Notes: a model not told the origin generated them from the sequence alone. A DNA stretch of 28,081 bases from DASPOF01 sp035626155 (GCA_035626155.1 DASPOF010000069.1:1-28081); one strand, 5' to 3'; shown: positions 1 to 6,937, numbered from the stretch's first letter. Translations and numbers: made by a program.

Positions 1-688
1 CATCGGGCTGCCAATCCGGATTTCCGCTCGGAGGAGACGGCGGACAATCTCCATTCTTACACTGGTTTATCTTCAACCCAAGTGGATCCATGCCATCTAT
101 CGGATCGTTGAGAACGTAAGCGTACAGGTTTGTGGCGCCGCCGCTGAACTCGATCGGATCCTGCGCGACGAACCGCTGCAAGACCGGGCTATAATACCTT
201 GCCCGGTAGTAATACAGTCCGGTGGCATCATTTTCGCGGCCGGTGAACTGGATTGGGTTGCCGCTCGAGGCGCCGGAGACGGTCGCGTTGCCGAATGGTT
301 CGTAGATGTACGAAGTCTGGATCGTCCCGGCCGGATCCGTGAGCGCAAGCGTGCTCCCGATCGTGTCGCTCAGGTAGCTGTTGGTGCCCGACGCGTCGGT
401 CCGCTGGAAGTATTCGTCGATCCCCAGCCCGGTCAGCATGTTTGCGCTTGGGGTTCCCGCCTGTAGCTCCTGCGCAGGGTTAAGCCCGTCGTACAGGAAT
501 TGCGTCGCCGTCCCATTAATCGTTTTGCTCGCGCGCCGCCCGAATGGATCGTAAACGAAAGCCGCGCTGTTCGCGCCAGCGATTCCGCTCAGATGGTTGC
601 GCGCGTCCCAGGTGTAGGTGTTCGTGCCGTCGTTGAGCAGATTGCCGTTGGCGTCGTAGGCCAACGTGGTCCCATTGAAGGCGGTCAT
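1..688 (-). CDS. RHS repeat-associated core protein, 3' fragment (5'-truncated, runs off window)
   Basis: Translation of the minus strand gives YD-repeat sequence (AYDANGNLLNDGTNTYTWDA) followed by the hallmark RHS core end (YYYRARYYSPVLQRFVAQDP, then NLYAYVLNDP and DPLGL). RHS proteins form a secreted beta-cage that encapsulates a variable C-terminal toxin. Here the conserved core stops at about position 70 and the residues after it (KINQCKNGDCPP...) begin the hypervariable tip, which continues outside the window. The N-terminal shell is missing: RHS-like sequence begins at about 697, immediately after the CCA end of tRNA-Ser. The first ATG in frame is at 688 without a good ribosome-binding site. 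The frame stays open through the tRNA to an ATG at 799, which I take as fortuitous. It could be an orphan RHS tip cassette or a dead fragment. Confidence 0.8.
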   Translation of the reverse strand, partial: MTAFNGTTLAYDANGNLLNDGTNTYTWDARNHLSGIAGANSAAFVYDPFGRRASKTINGTATQFLYDGLNPAQELQAGTPSANMLTGLGIDEYFQRTDASGTNSYLSDTIGSTLALTDPAGTIQTSYIYEPFGNATVSGASSGNPIQFTGRENDATGLYYYRARYYSPVLQRFVAQDPIEFSGGATNLYAYVLNDPIDGMDPLGLKINQCKNGDCPPSPPSGNPDWQPD

Positions 689-693
689 CTCGT

Positions 694-784
694 TGGCGGA
701 GAGGGGGGGATTTGAACCCCCGGTGCCACGAGGGCACACGTGATTTCGAGTCACGCCGGTTAAACCAGACTCCCGAACCTCTCC
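694..784 (-). tRNA. tRNA-Ser (anticodon CGA)
   Basis: The acceptor stem GGAGAGG (784-778) pairs with CCTCTCC (704-698), followed by discriminator G and an encoded CCA (696-694). The anticodon stem CGTGA/TCACG encloses the loop CTCGAAA, giving anticodon CGA, which reads UCG. The long variable arm (TGTGCCC TCGT GGCAC) is the class II arm diagnostic for Ser. The T arm GGGGG TTCAAAT CCCCC is canonical. The gene is complete although RHS sequence begins directly at its 3' end. Confidence 0.95.
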
Positions 785-794
785 GCGACCTGCC

Positions 795-823
795 AGCATC
801 GATGTTCGCATCCGCGCAGTCAA
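795..823 (-). promoter_or_regulatory. putative sigma-70 promoter of tRNA-Ser
   Basis: On the minus strand TTGACT (823-818) is followed after 17 bases by GATGCT (800-795), three of six matches to the -10 consensus. The predicted start lies about 4-6 bases before the tRNA 5' end at 784, as is usual for a tRNA promoter. It was found by eye. Confidence 0.4.
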
Positions 824-864
824 GGCGTCCGCTCGCGCGCCGCAACCTCTTCAACAGTCGCGGC

Positions 865-1068
865 TCAATCCGGACGCACCGCGTAAACGCCGCGGAAGCC
901 GGGCGGACGCCAGCCGTTGTTCGCGCACCCAACGCACACGACTGACAGCGTGCGCCGGCCGTCTTCCTCACCGGCCAGCGTGACCGCGAGTTCGGTCGAG
1001 ACCGGCTTCTTGCACGCGACGCACGTCGCGATTAGCGACCTGTTGTCCTTCGCCTTCTCACTGGGCAT
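865..1068 (-). CDS. small zinc-ribbon protein, function unknown
   Basis: This 67-residue protein has two CxxC pairs (CVACKK near residue 16 and CVGCAN near residue 45), the spacing of a single treble-clef or zinc-ribbon knuckle. No signal peptide or membrane segment is visible. The ATG at 1068 is preceded by a modest purine stretch (GATGAGG) 7 bases upstream. It follows the DUF4236 gene on the same strand with a 26-base gap, so co-transcription with tadA is plausible. I do not recognise a named family; a role in nucleic-acid or protein binding is only suggested by the zinc knuckle. Confidence 0.6.
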   Translation of the reverse strand: MPSEKAKDNRSLIATCVACKKPVSTELAVTLAGEEDGRRTLSVVCVGCANNGWRPPGFRGVYAVRPD

Positions 1069-1094
1069 GAGGGAACCTCATCGGTGACTGCCAA

Positions 1095-1436
1095 TCAGCC
1101 GTGGCCGAGCGCGGACCCGATCACGACGCCCGCCAGCAGCGCGAGCCCCATGATTACAATGATTGCGATTACGAACGCCGCTCGGTGAGCCGCCGCCTGC
1201 TGCTGCTCGGAAATCGGCGACTCGATGTGAGCGGAGTGAAGTCCCGAGTTGTATCCGCGCCGGGAGGTATAGTAGATGCCCGTGCCGGGAATTCCGACCG
1301 TCTTGCGGATTCCGGTCCCGCCGATCGTCACGTGGGCGCCGCGCACGCCCATCGTCAGGCTCGGCCCCGACTTCGATAGATTCACCGAGAGCCCGGGCAG
1401 GATGTTCATCCTGCGGTAGAATCGAAAATTTCCCAT
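1095..1436 (-). CDS. DUF4236 domain membrane protein
   Basis: The 113-residue product starts MGNFRFYRRMNILPGLSVNL and continues LSKSGPSLTMGVRGAHVTIG...GIPGTGIYYT, the characteristic DUF4236 pattern (short beta-repeat module rich in Gly/Ser, found at the N-terminus of many bacterial proteins). Residues about 87-110 form one hydrophobic segment, so the DUF4236 module is tethered to the membrane at its C-terminus. The stretch between them is hydrophilic. The function of DUF4236 is not known. The gene sits 46 bases downstream of tadA on the same strand. The start is the natural one for the family. Confidence 0.8.
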   Translation of the reverse strand: MGNFRFYRRMNILPGLSVNLSKSGPSLTMGVRGAHVTIGGTGIRKTVGIPGTGIYYTSRRGYNSGLHSAHIESPISEQQQAAAHRAAFVIAIIVIMGLALLAGVVIGSALGHG

Positions 1437-1482
1437 CGCGGCGATCTCCTTTTCCCTGCCCCGCCTTGAGCCGAGCGCCTGG

Positions 1483-1947
1483 CTACTTGTCCTCGCGCCG
1501 CGAGCGGAAGAATTCGCGAAGCAGCTCGGCGCACTCGGCCTCCATCACGCCGCCGGTCACCTCGATGCGATGGTTGAGGCGGCCATCGCGTCCGATGTCG
1601 TAGACGGAGCCGAGCGCGCCTGCCTTGGGATCGCGCGCCCCATAGACGAGCCTTCCGATTCGCGCATTCACCATCGCGCCGACGCACATCACGCACGGCT
1701 CCAGCGTCACGTAGAGCGTGACGCCGGTCAGACGATAAGCGCCGAGCGCGTGCGCCGCCTCGCGCATCGCGAGGATTTCCGCGTGCGCAGTGGGATCGTT
1801 CATTCCGATCGGCTGATTATATCCCGCGCCGACCACTCGCCCCTCGGACACTGCTATCGCGCCGACCGGGACCTCGCCCCCGGCCGCCCCTGCGCGCGCC
1901 CGGGCGATTGCCCGCGCCATAAAATTCTCATCATCGGCGGCGTTCAT
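1483..1947 (-). CDS. tadA: tRNA-specific adenosine-34 deaminase TadA
   Basis: TadA converts A34 to inosine in the wobble position of tRNA-Arg(ACG). The zinc site is intact: H55-A-E57 (HAE) with the catalytic Glu and PCVMC with C85 and C88, counting from the ATG at 1947. Length (154 residues) fits the family. An in-frame start exists at 2001 but would add 18 residues lacking deaminase similarity, so I chose MNAADDENFM. The gene is transcribed away from the FxLYD-like gene across a 77-base divergent spacer and leads the small minus-strand group with DUF4236 and the zinc-ribbon gene. Confidence 0.93.
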   Translation of the reverse strand: MNAADDENFMARAIARARAGAAGGEVPVGAIAVSEGRVVGAGYNQPIGMNDPTAHAEILAMREAAHALGAYRLTGVTLYVTLEPCVMCVGAMVNARIGRLVYGARDPKAGALGSVYDIGRDGRLNHRIEVTGGVMEAECAELLREFFRSRREDK

Positions 1948-1975
1948 CCGCGCTTTCACCCTATCCAATGTCAGA

Positions 1976-2004
1976 TTGACACTCCGGATCGCCGGCACCA
2001 AGAT
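1976..2004 (+). promoter_or_regulatory. possible promoter for the FxLYD-like gene
   Basis: A perfect TTGACA (1976-1981) is followed after 17 bases by a poor -10 (CAAGAT, 1999-2004). It lies in the divergent spacer upstream of the GTG at 2025. The leader would be only about 14 bases and would barely include the GAGGG ribosome-binding site at 2013-2016, which lowers confidence. Confidence 0.3.
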
Positions 2005-2024
2005 CGCCCAAGAGGGCTGCGGCA

Positions 2025-2558
2025 GTGAATAAACTCATCGCTCCCGCCATACTGGTCGCGCTCGGATGCGCGACGGCAGCCCTTGCGGGCGATCGCGCCG
2101 CCACCGATGACGCCCGGCAGTCGTGCGCGCTCGACCTCCTAAGGGCCCGCAACGACCATCCTCGCGCCCGCGTCATCGAAGCGAAAGGCCTGGAAATCGA
2201 AATTACCAGCGACGTTGTCTTGCGCTCGTGCTGCATGCCGTCCCGGTTGGTCGTGGCCGGTGACATTACGAATACGGGGGCGCAGCCGCTCGAATACGTA
2301 AAGATGATACTCAGTTTCGAGGATGAAAACGGGAGGGTTGTCGAGGCCGAGATTGGGTACAATCACAAGGCGGAGAGCCTCGGCGACGACGAGCAATTGA
2401 AGCGGCTCCTGCATGAGACGCCGCACTACGATCCCATCCCGCCCGGCGGCTCGGACAAGTTCTCGATCGGCGTGGCGATGCCGCTCCTGCCGCACTACTC
2501 CAAGGTCGAGCTGCTCTCCGTTCAGGTCCGCGAGAGAGACAAGTTGAGCGCGCGCTGA
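2025..2558 (+). CDS. secreted FxLYD-like domain protein, function unknown
   Basis: The 177-residue protein begins with a typical Sec signal peptide (MNKLIAPAILVALGCATAALA, likely cut after ALA). Residues about 75-165 (RLVVAGDITNTGAQPLEYVK ... FEDENGRVVEAEIG ... PIPPGGSDKF) show the pattern of FxLYD-type immunoglobulin-like domains: a conserved G-x-[IV]-x-N-T followed by a strand and a phi-x-D/E-x-x-G-x-V-V turn. There are three cysteines (two adjacent at about residues 68-69), so a disulfide is possible. The start is a GTG with GAGGG about 8 bases upstream. Such domains are extracytoplasmic and usually structural or accessory; no enzyme motif is visible. Confidence 0.75.
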   Translation: MNKLIAPAILVALGCATAALAGDRAATDDARQSCALDLLRARNDHPRARVIEAKGLEIEITSDVVLRSCCMPSRLVVAGDITNTGAQPLEYVKMILSFEDENGRVVEAEIGYNHKAESLGDDEQLKRLLHETPHYDPIPPGGSDKFSIGVAMPLLPHYSKVELLSVQVRERDKLSAR

Positions 2559-2658
2559 TGCGCCGGGACGAGGCGAGGAATCCGGCAAGACGCCACCCGT
2601 GTAACCGATCGAAACCGCGTCGGCCCGAACGAGGCTGAACGTCGCGAGGGTATGCTCG

Positions 2659-2985
2659 ATGCGCGATCCCGGACAGATCGGAGCGGCCGAACTCAAGGCG
2701 AGGCTTATGCGGGGCGATCGCGTACTCATCATCGATGTGCGCGAGGGCGAGGAAGTTGCTCTCGCACCGTTCCCCGGCGCGATTCATATCCCGATGGGCG
2801 ACATCCCGTCGCGGCTGGCGGAACTCGACCCCGATCGCGAGACGGTCGTCGTATGCCATCACGGGATCCGCAGCGCACAGGTCGCAAACTACCTGGCGCA
2901 GATGGGATTCGAGCACGTCCTCAACCTTTCGGGAGGAATCGATGCGTGGTCGGTCGAGGCGGATCCCTCGATGCCGCGCTATTAA
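2659..2985 (+). CDS. rhodanese-like domain protein
   Basis: A single-domain rhodanese of 108 residues, about the family length for the GlpE/PspE-like group. IDVREGEE (about 25-32), the A-x-H-I-P-x-G-D-I-P region (41-50) and the active loop C66-HHGI-R71 followed by S are all intact, so persulfide formation on C66 is plausible. The C-terminus keeps LSGGIDAWS. It is cytoplasmic, with no signal peptide. The physiological sulfur acceptor cannot be inferred. It precedes the Nit-type amidase by 46 bases on the same strand. Confidence 0.92.
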   Translation: MRDPGQIGAAELKARLMRGDRVLIIDVREGEEVALAPFPGAIHIPMGDIPSRLAELDPDRETVVVCHHGIRSAQVANYLAQMGFEHVLNLSGGIDAWSVEADPSMPRY

Positions 2986-3031
2986 GCGGCGGGCCGATCG
3001 GCGATAATCCCCGCGCGAGGGGGCTCGTGCG

Positions 3032-3856
3032 ATGACTTACCTGGCAGCAGCGATTCAGATGGCGGCGACCTCCGACAAGGCCGCGAATCTCGAGCGCGCC
3101 GAACGCTTGCTTCGGCTGGCCGCGGCGCGCGGCGCCCGCCTGGCCGCGCTGCCGGAGATGTTCAACTGGCGCGGCAAGCGCAGCGAGGAGGCGCAGGCGG
3201 CCGAGCCGCTCGAAGGCGAGTCGCTCGCCGCGATGTCGCGGCTGGCGCGCGAGCTTGAGATCTATCTCGTCGCCGGCTCGATCACCGAGCACGCGCCAGG
3301 CGGGCCAAAGAACTACAACACGTCCGTAATGTTCGGGCCCGACGGCGCAAGAATCGCGGCGTACCGGAAGATCCATCTGTTCGACGTCGATCTGCCCGGC
3401 CGCGTCACGGTGAGGGAATCGGACGTGAAGCTCCACGGATTCGACATCGTGTGCGCCCCGACGCCAATCGGCGCGATCGGGCTGACCGTTTGTTACGACC
3501 TGCGATTCCCCGAACTCTACCGCAGCCTCACGTTCGATGGCGCGAAGATTATTACGGTTCCGAGCGCATTCACGTTCCCGACCGGAGAGGCGCATTGGGA
3601 GCCGCTGATGCGCGCGCGGGCGATCGAGAACCAGGTCTATATAATCGCGCCCGCGCAGTTCGGACCCAACGTGCACGGATTCAGCGATTACGGCAACTCG
3701 ATGATCGTCGATCCGTGGGGGCGCGTGCTCGCGCGCGGCGCTGACCAGGAGGGTGTGGTCATCGCGCCGATCGATCTCGATTATCTCGATCGGGTCCGCC
3801 GCGAATTGCCCGCGCTCACCCACGCACGATTGCACGGGGTCAGCCACGCGTCGTGA
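3032..3856 (+). CDS. carbon-nitrogen hydrolase, Nit1/deaminated glutathione amidase-like
   Basis: The nitrilase-superfamily catalytic triad is present: E42 (LPEMFNW), K113 (YRKIHLFDVDLP) and C154 (TVCYDLRFPELYR). The CYDLRFPELYR and KIHLFDVD signatures place it in the Nit1/Nit2 branch (omega-amidase or deaminated glutathione amidase) rather than among true nitrilases. Its probable role is metabolite repair: hydrolysing the amide of alpha-keto-glutaramate-type or deaminated glutathione substrates to acid plus ammonia. Length (274 residues) is typical. A purine-rich GCGAGGGGG lies upstream of the ATG. Substrate choice between omega-amides cannot be settled by eye. Confidence 0.9.
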   Translation: MTYLAAAIQMAATSDKAANLERAERLLRLAAARGARLAALPEMFNWRGKRSEEAQAAEPLEGESLAAMSRLARELEIYLVAGSITEHAPGGPKNYNTSVMFGPDGARIAAYRKIHLFDVDLPGRVTVRESDVKLHGFDIVCAPTPIGAIGLTVCYDLRFPELYRSLTFDGAKIITVPSAFTFPTGEAHWEPLMRARAIENQVYIIAPAQFGPNVHGFSDYGNSMIVDPWGRVLARGADQEGVVIAPIDLDYLDRVRRELPALTHARLHGVSHAS

Positions 3857-3890
3857 TGGAGGTCGGCCGCATCATAGCGGGGAGATCGCC

Positions 3891-4727
3891 ATGAAGACGT
3901 TTGCATCAGCCGCATTCGCGATGATCCTTTCGATCGCGGCCGCGTTCGCGGCGCCGATCTTCGCGCATGATATGGCGCATGACATGTCCGCGATGGCAGA
4001 TATGAATGCGCCCAACGGGATGGGCGCGCACATGGACATGGACGCGCACATGAAGATGACGGCGCTCAGGTCTGAGACGCCGCAGGATGTCGAGCGGGCC
4101 CAATACATTCTCGCGACGCTGCGCCGCGTACTGCCGAGGTACCGAAACTACCGGGTCGCGCTGGCCGAGGGTTTTCGCGTCTTTCTCCCCGCCATTCCGC
4201 AGCCGGTTTATCATTTCACCGATTTTCGGGCATCGAGCGCGGAGTACATGGGCCGCTTCGACGCCTCCCGGCCGGGGTCCCTGCTCTATTCGAAGAAATC
4301 CGATGGCAACTATGCGCTGGTGGGCGCGATGTACAGCGCGCCGCCCGATTACACGCCGGAGCAACTCGATGCGCTCGTTCCGCTCGGGGTCGCGCGATGG
4401 CACGAGCACGTGAACATCTGCCTGCCTAACGGCATCGCGTTCGACGACTTTATCCGCGGCGATGTCGGCGCAGGCCGGGACGATCTGCCCGGGATGATCG
4501 CCGCCGCCGCAAATCCCGATGCGCTCGAACTCGATCGCAGGCTCGGCTTTCTCGCCGACGGCCGCTTCGGTTTCCACGGCAAGATTTCGAACGAATCCGC
4601 CTGCCGGGAAGCGGGAGGACATTTCATTCCGCTCGCCTTCGGATGGATGGTCCACGTTTATCCGTTTGCGGGCGATGACTTGAAAGTCGCCTACGGGATG
4701 GACGTTCCGAATCCTCCATCCGATTGA
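3891..4727 (+). CDS. secreted Met/His-rich protein of unknown function
   Basis: A 278-residue protein with a signal peptide (MKTFASAAFAMILSIAAAFA) followed by a strikingly Met/His/Asp-rich stretch (HDMAHDMSAMADMN ... MGAHMDMDAHMKM, about residues 26-58) like those that bind Cu(I) or Cu(II) in periplasmic copper proteins. The remainder is a conserved domain with PVYHFTDF, GAMYSAPPDYTPEQLDALVP, ARWHEHVNICLP, and C-terminal GGHFIPLAFGWMVHVYPF, all rich in His and aromatic residues. I have seen this pattern in unnamed hypothetical proteins of Acidobacteria-like genomes but know no function. I chose the ATG at 3891 because GGGGAG lies 6 bases upstream; an earlier in-frame start at 3753 overlaps the amidase gene. 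A metal-handling role is inference. Confidence 0.8.
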   Translation: MKTFASAAFAMILSIAAAFAAPIFAHDMAHDMSAMADMNAPNGMGAHMDMDAHMKMTALRSETPQDVERAQYILATLRRVLPRYRNYRVALAEGFRVFLPAIPQPVYHFTDFRASSAEYMGRFDASRPGSLLYSKKSDGNYALVGAMYSAPPDYTPEQLDALVPLGVARWHEHVNICLPNGIAFDDFIRGDVGAGRDDLPGMIAAAANPDALELDRRLGFLADGRFGFHGKISNESACREAGGHFIPLAFGWMVHVYPFAGDDLKVAYGMDVPNPPSD

Positions 4728-4740
4728 TCGGGGCCGATCA

Positions 4741-4758
4741 CGCCCGCGCAGGCGGGCG
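4741..4758 (+). terminator. GC hairpin after the Met/His-rich gene (possible terminator)
   Basis: CGCCCGC (4741-4747) pairs perfectly with GCGGGCG (4752-4758) around a GCAG tetraloop, 14 bases after the stop at 4727. There is no T-run after it, so intrinsic termination would be weak; a pause or mRNA-stabilising role is equally possible. Confidence 0.3.
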
Positions 4759-4928
4759 ATCGCCGCGCGCAGCGCCTTGACGCGCGCCGGTTGGGCGGGC
4801 TAAGCAGGCTTCTCGACCGTAAGTGGCCTCGCCCGATCTGAAGAAGCAAGGCGCGCGCGGCTGATTCAGGCGCGTCCCGAATCCCAGGCTCGGCTTGCGC
4901 CGGATGGCGGCGCCACGACACGGAGGGC

Positions 4929-4950
4929 TGACCGACATTATCATCGGTCA
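4929..4950. promoter_or_regulatory. 22-bp dyad, operator-like, upstream of the CoA-transferase gene
   Basis: TGACCGA (4929-4935) and TCGGTCA (4944-4950) form a perfect 7-bp inverted repeat separated by CATTATCA. The centre is about 42 bases before the ATG at 4982. Short TGACC-GGTCA dyads of this size are typical binding sites of TetR- or FadR-like repressors that often control acyl-CoA genes. No regulator gene lies in the window, so the identity of the binding protein is unknown. Confidence 0.4.
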
Positions 4951-4981
4951 CGCCCGCCGCGGCGGACGAAGGGATAAGCTT

Positions 4982-6154
4982 ATGGCTGATGGAGCGCTGG
5001 TTGGTTTTCGTATTCTCGACCTGACTGCCGTTATCTCGGGACCGTTCTGCACGCAGTTGCTGGGCGATTTGGGCGCCGATGTGATCAAGATCGAGCCGCC
5101 CGAGGGCGACTCGATGCGCCGGGTCGGGCGGCCGGAGCGCAACGGCGTGACCGCATCCTTTCTCAACTTCAATCGCAACAAGCGAAGCATCGTGATCGAT
5201 ATCAAGAAGGAGCACGGCCGCGATCTCGTGCGCCGGCTCGCGGTCAAGGCCGATGCGCTCATCGAGAACAATCGCCCCGGCGTCGCCGACCGCCTCGGCA
5301 TCGGCTACTCGGACATCCGGCGCGCCAATCCGAAGATCGTTTACTGCTCGATTTGCGGTTTCGGTCCCAAGGGACGCTACGCGAACTTTCCCGCCTACGA
5401 TCCGGTCATCCAGGGCTACTCGGGCGCGGCGTTCGTACAAGGCGCCAAGACGGGACAGCCGGTCGCGGTCAGGATGGCGCTCGCGGACAAAGTAAGCGGG
5501 ATAACCGCGGCGCTCGCGGTCGTGAGCGCGCTGCACGCGGCGCGCGCCCGAGGGGTTGGCCAGTATATCCGGGTGCCGATGCTCGAAGCGATGATGGCTT
5601 TCACGGCGAACGATACGGCTTACGGCTACACGTTTCTTCCCGAGGAAGAATACAAGCATCTTGCTCCCAAGAGCTCGACCCTCGACCCGTTCCGCACCAA
5701 GGACGGATGGCTGACCATCGCGCCGTTCACCGATGCGCAGTATGAGCGCATGTGCCAGGCGGTCGGGCATCCCGAATGGTGGACCAGCGTGCCGGACCGC
5801 GCCGAGCGATTGCGCGCGATCATGCGCGGGATTGCGAAACTGTTCCCCGAGCGAACCACCGCCGAGTGGCTGCCGGTGCTCGAGGAGGCCGACGTCCCAT
5901 GCGGCCCGGTCCACAGCTACGAAACGCTCTTCCAGGACGACGAGATCGTCGCGAACGAGAGCTTCAGCGTCTACGACCATCCGGTGGCGGGCCGCATCAG
6001 AACGGTCAACCCCGGCGCGCGATTCACGGAGACCCCGATGAAGATGTGGCGGGTTCCGCCCAAGCTCGGCGAGCATACCGACGAGATCCTGCGCGAGGCC
6101 GGTCTCGATCGCGCCCACGTCGAGGAACTCCGCGCCGCAAAGGTCATCAATTAA
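4982..6154 (+). CDS. class III (CaiB/BaiF, formyl-CoA transferase family) CoA-transferase
   Basis: Family III enzymes move CoA between carboxylic acids through a covalent Asp-CoA intermediate and form interlocked dimers. The N-terminus (GFRILDLTAVISGPFCTQLLGDLGADVIKIE) and the GVADRLGIGYSDIRRANPKIVYCSICGFG region are diagnostic. The catalytic Asp is D169 in MALADKVSG, the same number as in formyl-CoA transferase. Length (390 residues) is normal. The ATG at 4982 has AGGG about 9 bases upstream; an in-frame upstream start at 4895 would add 29 residues with no family similarity and would include the 22-bp dyad. The substrate pair (succinyl-CoA, formyl-CoA, carnitine, benzylsuccinate and others) cannot be told from sequence alone. 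Confidence 0.93.
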   Translation: MADGALVGFRILDLTAVISGPFCTQLLGDLGADVIKIEPPEGDSMRRVGRPERNGVTASFLNFNRNKRSIVIDIKKEHGRDLVRRLAVKADALIENNRPGVADRLGIGYSDIRRANPKIVYCSICGFGPKGRYANFPAYDPVIQGYSGAAFVQGAKTGQPVAVRMALADKVSGITAALAVVSALHAARARGVGQYIRVPMLEAMMAFTANDTAYGYTFLPEEEYKHLAPKSSTLDPFRTKDGWLTIAPFTDAQYERMCQAVGHPEWWTSVPDRAERLRAIMRGIAKLFPERTTAEWLPVLEEADVPCGPVHSYETLFQDDEIVANESFSVYDHPVAGRIRTVNPGARFTETPMKMWRVPPKLGEHTDEILREAGLDRAHVEELRAAKVIN

Positions 6155-6178
6155 CGCGCCGAACCCTGCTCCGAAGTA

Positions 6179-6202
6179 AGGCCGCGGGCGCCAATCCGGC
6201 CT
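6179..6202. terminator. weak inverted repeat between convergent genes
   Basis: AGGCCG (6179-6184) and CGGCCT (6197-6202) could pair with a 12-base loop in the 97-base spacer between the CoA-transferase gene and pgsA, which converge. There is no T-tract on either strand, so termination here is only a guess. Confidence 0.2.
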
Positions 6203-6251
6203 GATGCGCCGAGATCCAACCGGGTCTTGGTATTCCGTTGCGGTCTTCGAG

Positions 6252-6875
6252 CTATCTGAACAGTTCGGGCTCGCGCGATGCGAGCCAGAGCAGGCCGCGA
6301 TACACGTAGTGAAGCCCCGAGAGCGCGGTCGCCGCCGTGGTCGCATAGAGCAGCGCGTAAAAGTACGGTGAGTCGATCATCGAGTATTGTCCGAGCGCCA
6401 CGATTACGCATCCGAGCTGAAGGAACGTGCTCGTCTTGCCAAGATAGCTCGGACGCACGGGAATCCGCTCGCCCGTGAAGAACGAGAGCATAAGGTAGCC
6501 GGCGACCACCACCACGTCGCGGATCACGACCACGCTGAGCAGCCAGCCCGGGAAGTCGCCCTCGATCGTGAGCGCGACAAATGCCGACACGAGCATCAGC
6601 TTGTCGGCGAACGGATCGAGGAACGCGCCGAGCTCGGTCTTGGCGTCGAACCATCGCGCCACGGTCCCATCGAGGCCGTCGGTCAGCGCCGCGGCGCCGA
6701 ACACATAGAACGCGTAGGCATAGCGATGGCGGCTCAGGAACGAAAGGAAAATCGGAATCGAAAACACGCGGCAGAGGGTGAGGAAGTTCGGAGTGTTGAG
6801 CAGATGGCCAAGGCGCGGCGTCTGGGGCGGCTCAATTTCGCCAACCGGACTCTGCGGTTGCGCTGGCACGGCCAT
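6252..6875 (-). CDS. pgsA: CDP-diacylglycerol--glycerol-3-phosphate 3-phosphatidyltransferase
   Basis: The complete CDP-alcohol phosphotransferase motif is present: D66-GL-D69-G-TV-A73-R74-(8)-G83-AFL-D87-PFA-D91. About five hydrophobic segments are visible, as expected for this inner-membrane enzyme, which makes phosphatidylglycerol phosphate from CDP-DAG and glycerol-3-phosphate. The NTPNFLTLCRVFSIPIFL opening is typical of PgsA. The N-terminus carries about 22 extra Pro/Gln-rich residues ahead of the conserved start (LLNTPNFLTLCR). The ATG at 6875 is preceded by CCAGGAGACGTGATCG, giving AGGAG at workable spacing. A phosphatidylserine or cardiolipin synthase of the same superfamily is less likely on motif context. 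Confidence 0.9.
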   Translation of the reverse strand: MAVPAQPQSPVGEIEPPQTPRLGHLLNTPNFLTLCRVFSIPIFLSFLSRHRYAYAFYVFGAAALTDGLDGTVARWFDAKTELGAFLDPFADKLMLVSAFVALTIEGDFPGWLLSVVVIRDVVVVAGYLMLSFFTGERIPVRPSYLGKTSTFLQLGCVIVALGQYSMIDSPYFYALLYATTAATALSGLHYVYRGLLWLASREPELFR

Positions 6876-6893
6876 CGATCACGTCTCCTGGCT

Positions 6894-6922
6894 AGCAGGC
6901 TGGTGATATATCACAGCCTGCT
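6894..6922. repeat. 29-base near-perfect hairpin at the left end of the element
   Basis: AGCAGGCT (6894-6901) pairs with AGCCTGCT (6915-6922), and the inner GTGATATATCAC (6903-6914) is itself a perfect 12-bp palindrome; only G6902 is unpaired. The AT-rich apex within a GC-rich stem is unusual for this region. It lies about 20-50 bases before the pgsA start on the minus strand. Confidence 0.7.
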
Positions 6923-6937
6923 CCCCCTCCCTTATCT

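Noticed and set aside
4741..4758. Classical rho-independent terminators at the GC hairpins in this window
   Set aside because: None of the hairpins seen (here and at 6938-6957, 17526-17548, 22437-22462, 26107-26140) is followed by a T-run; they are reported as stem-loops with low terminator confidence.
4691..6346. Long minus-strand frame opposite the CoA-transferase gene
   Set aside because: Antisense of a clear family III CoA-transferase; the translation is low-complexity Arg-rich sequence.
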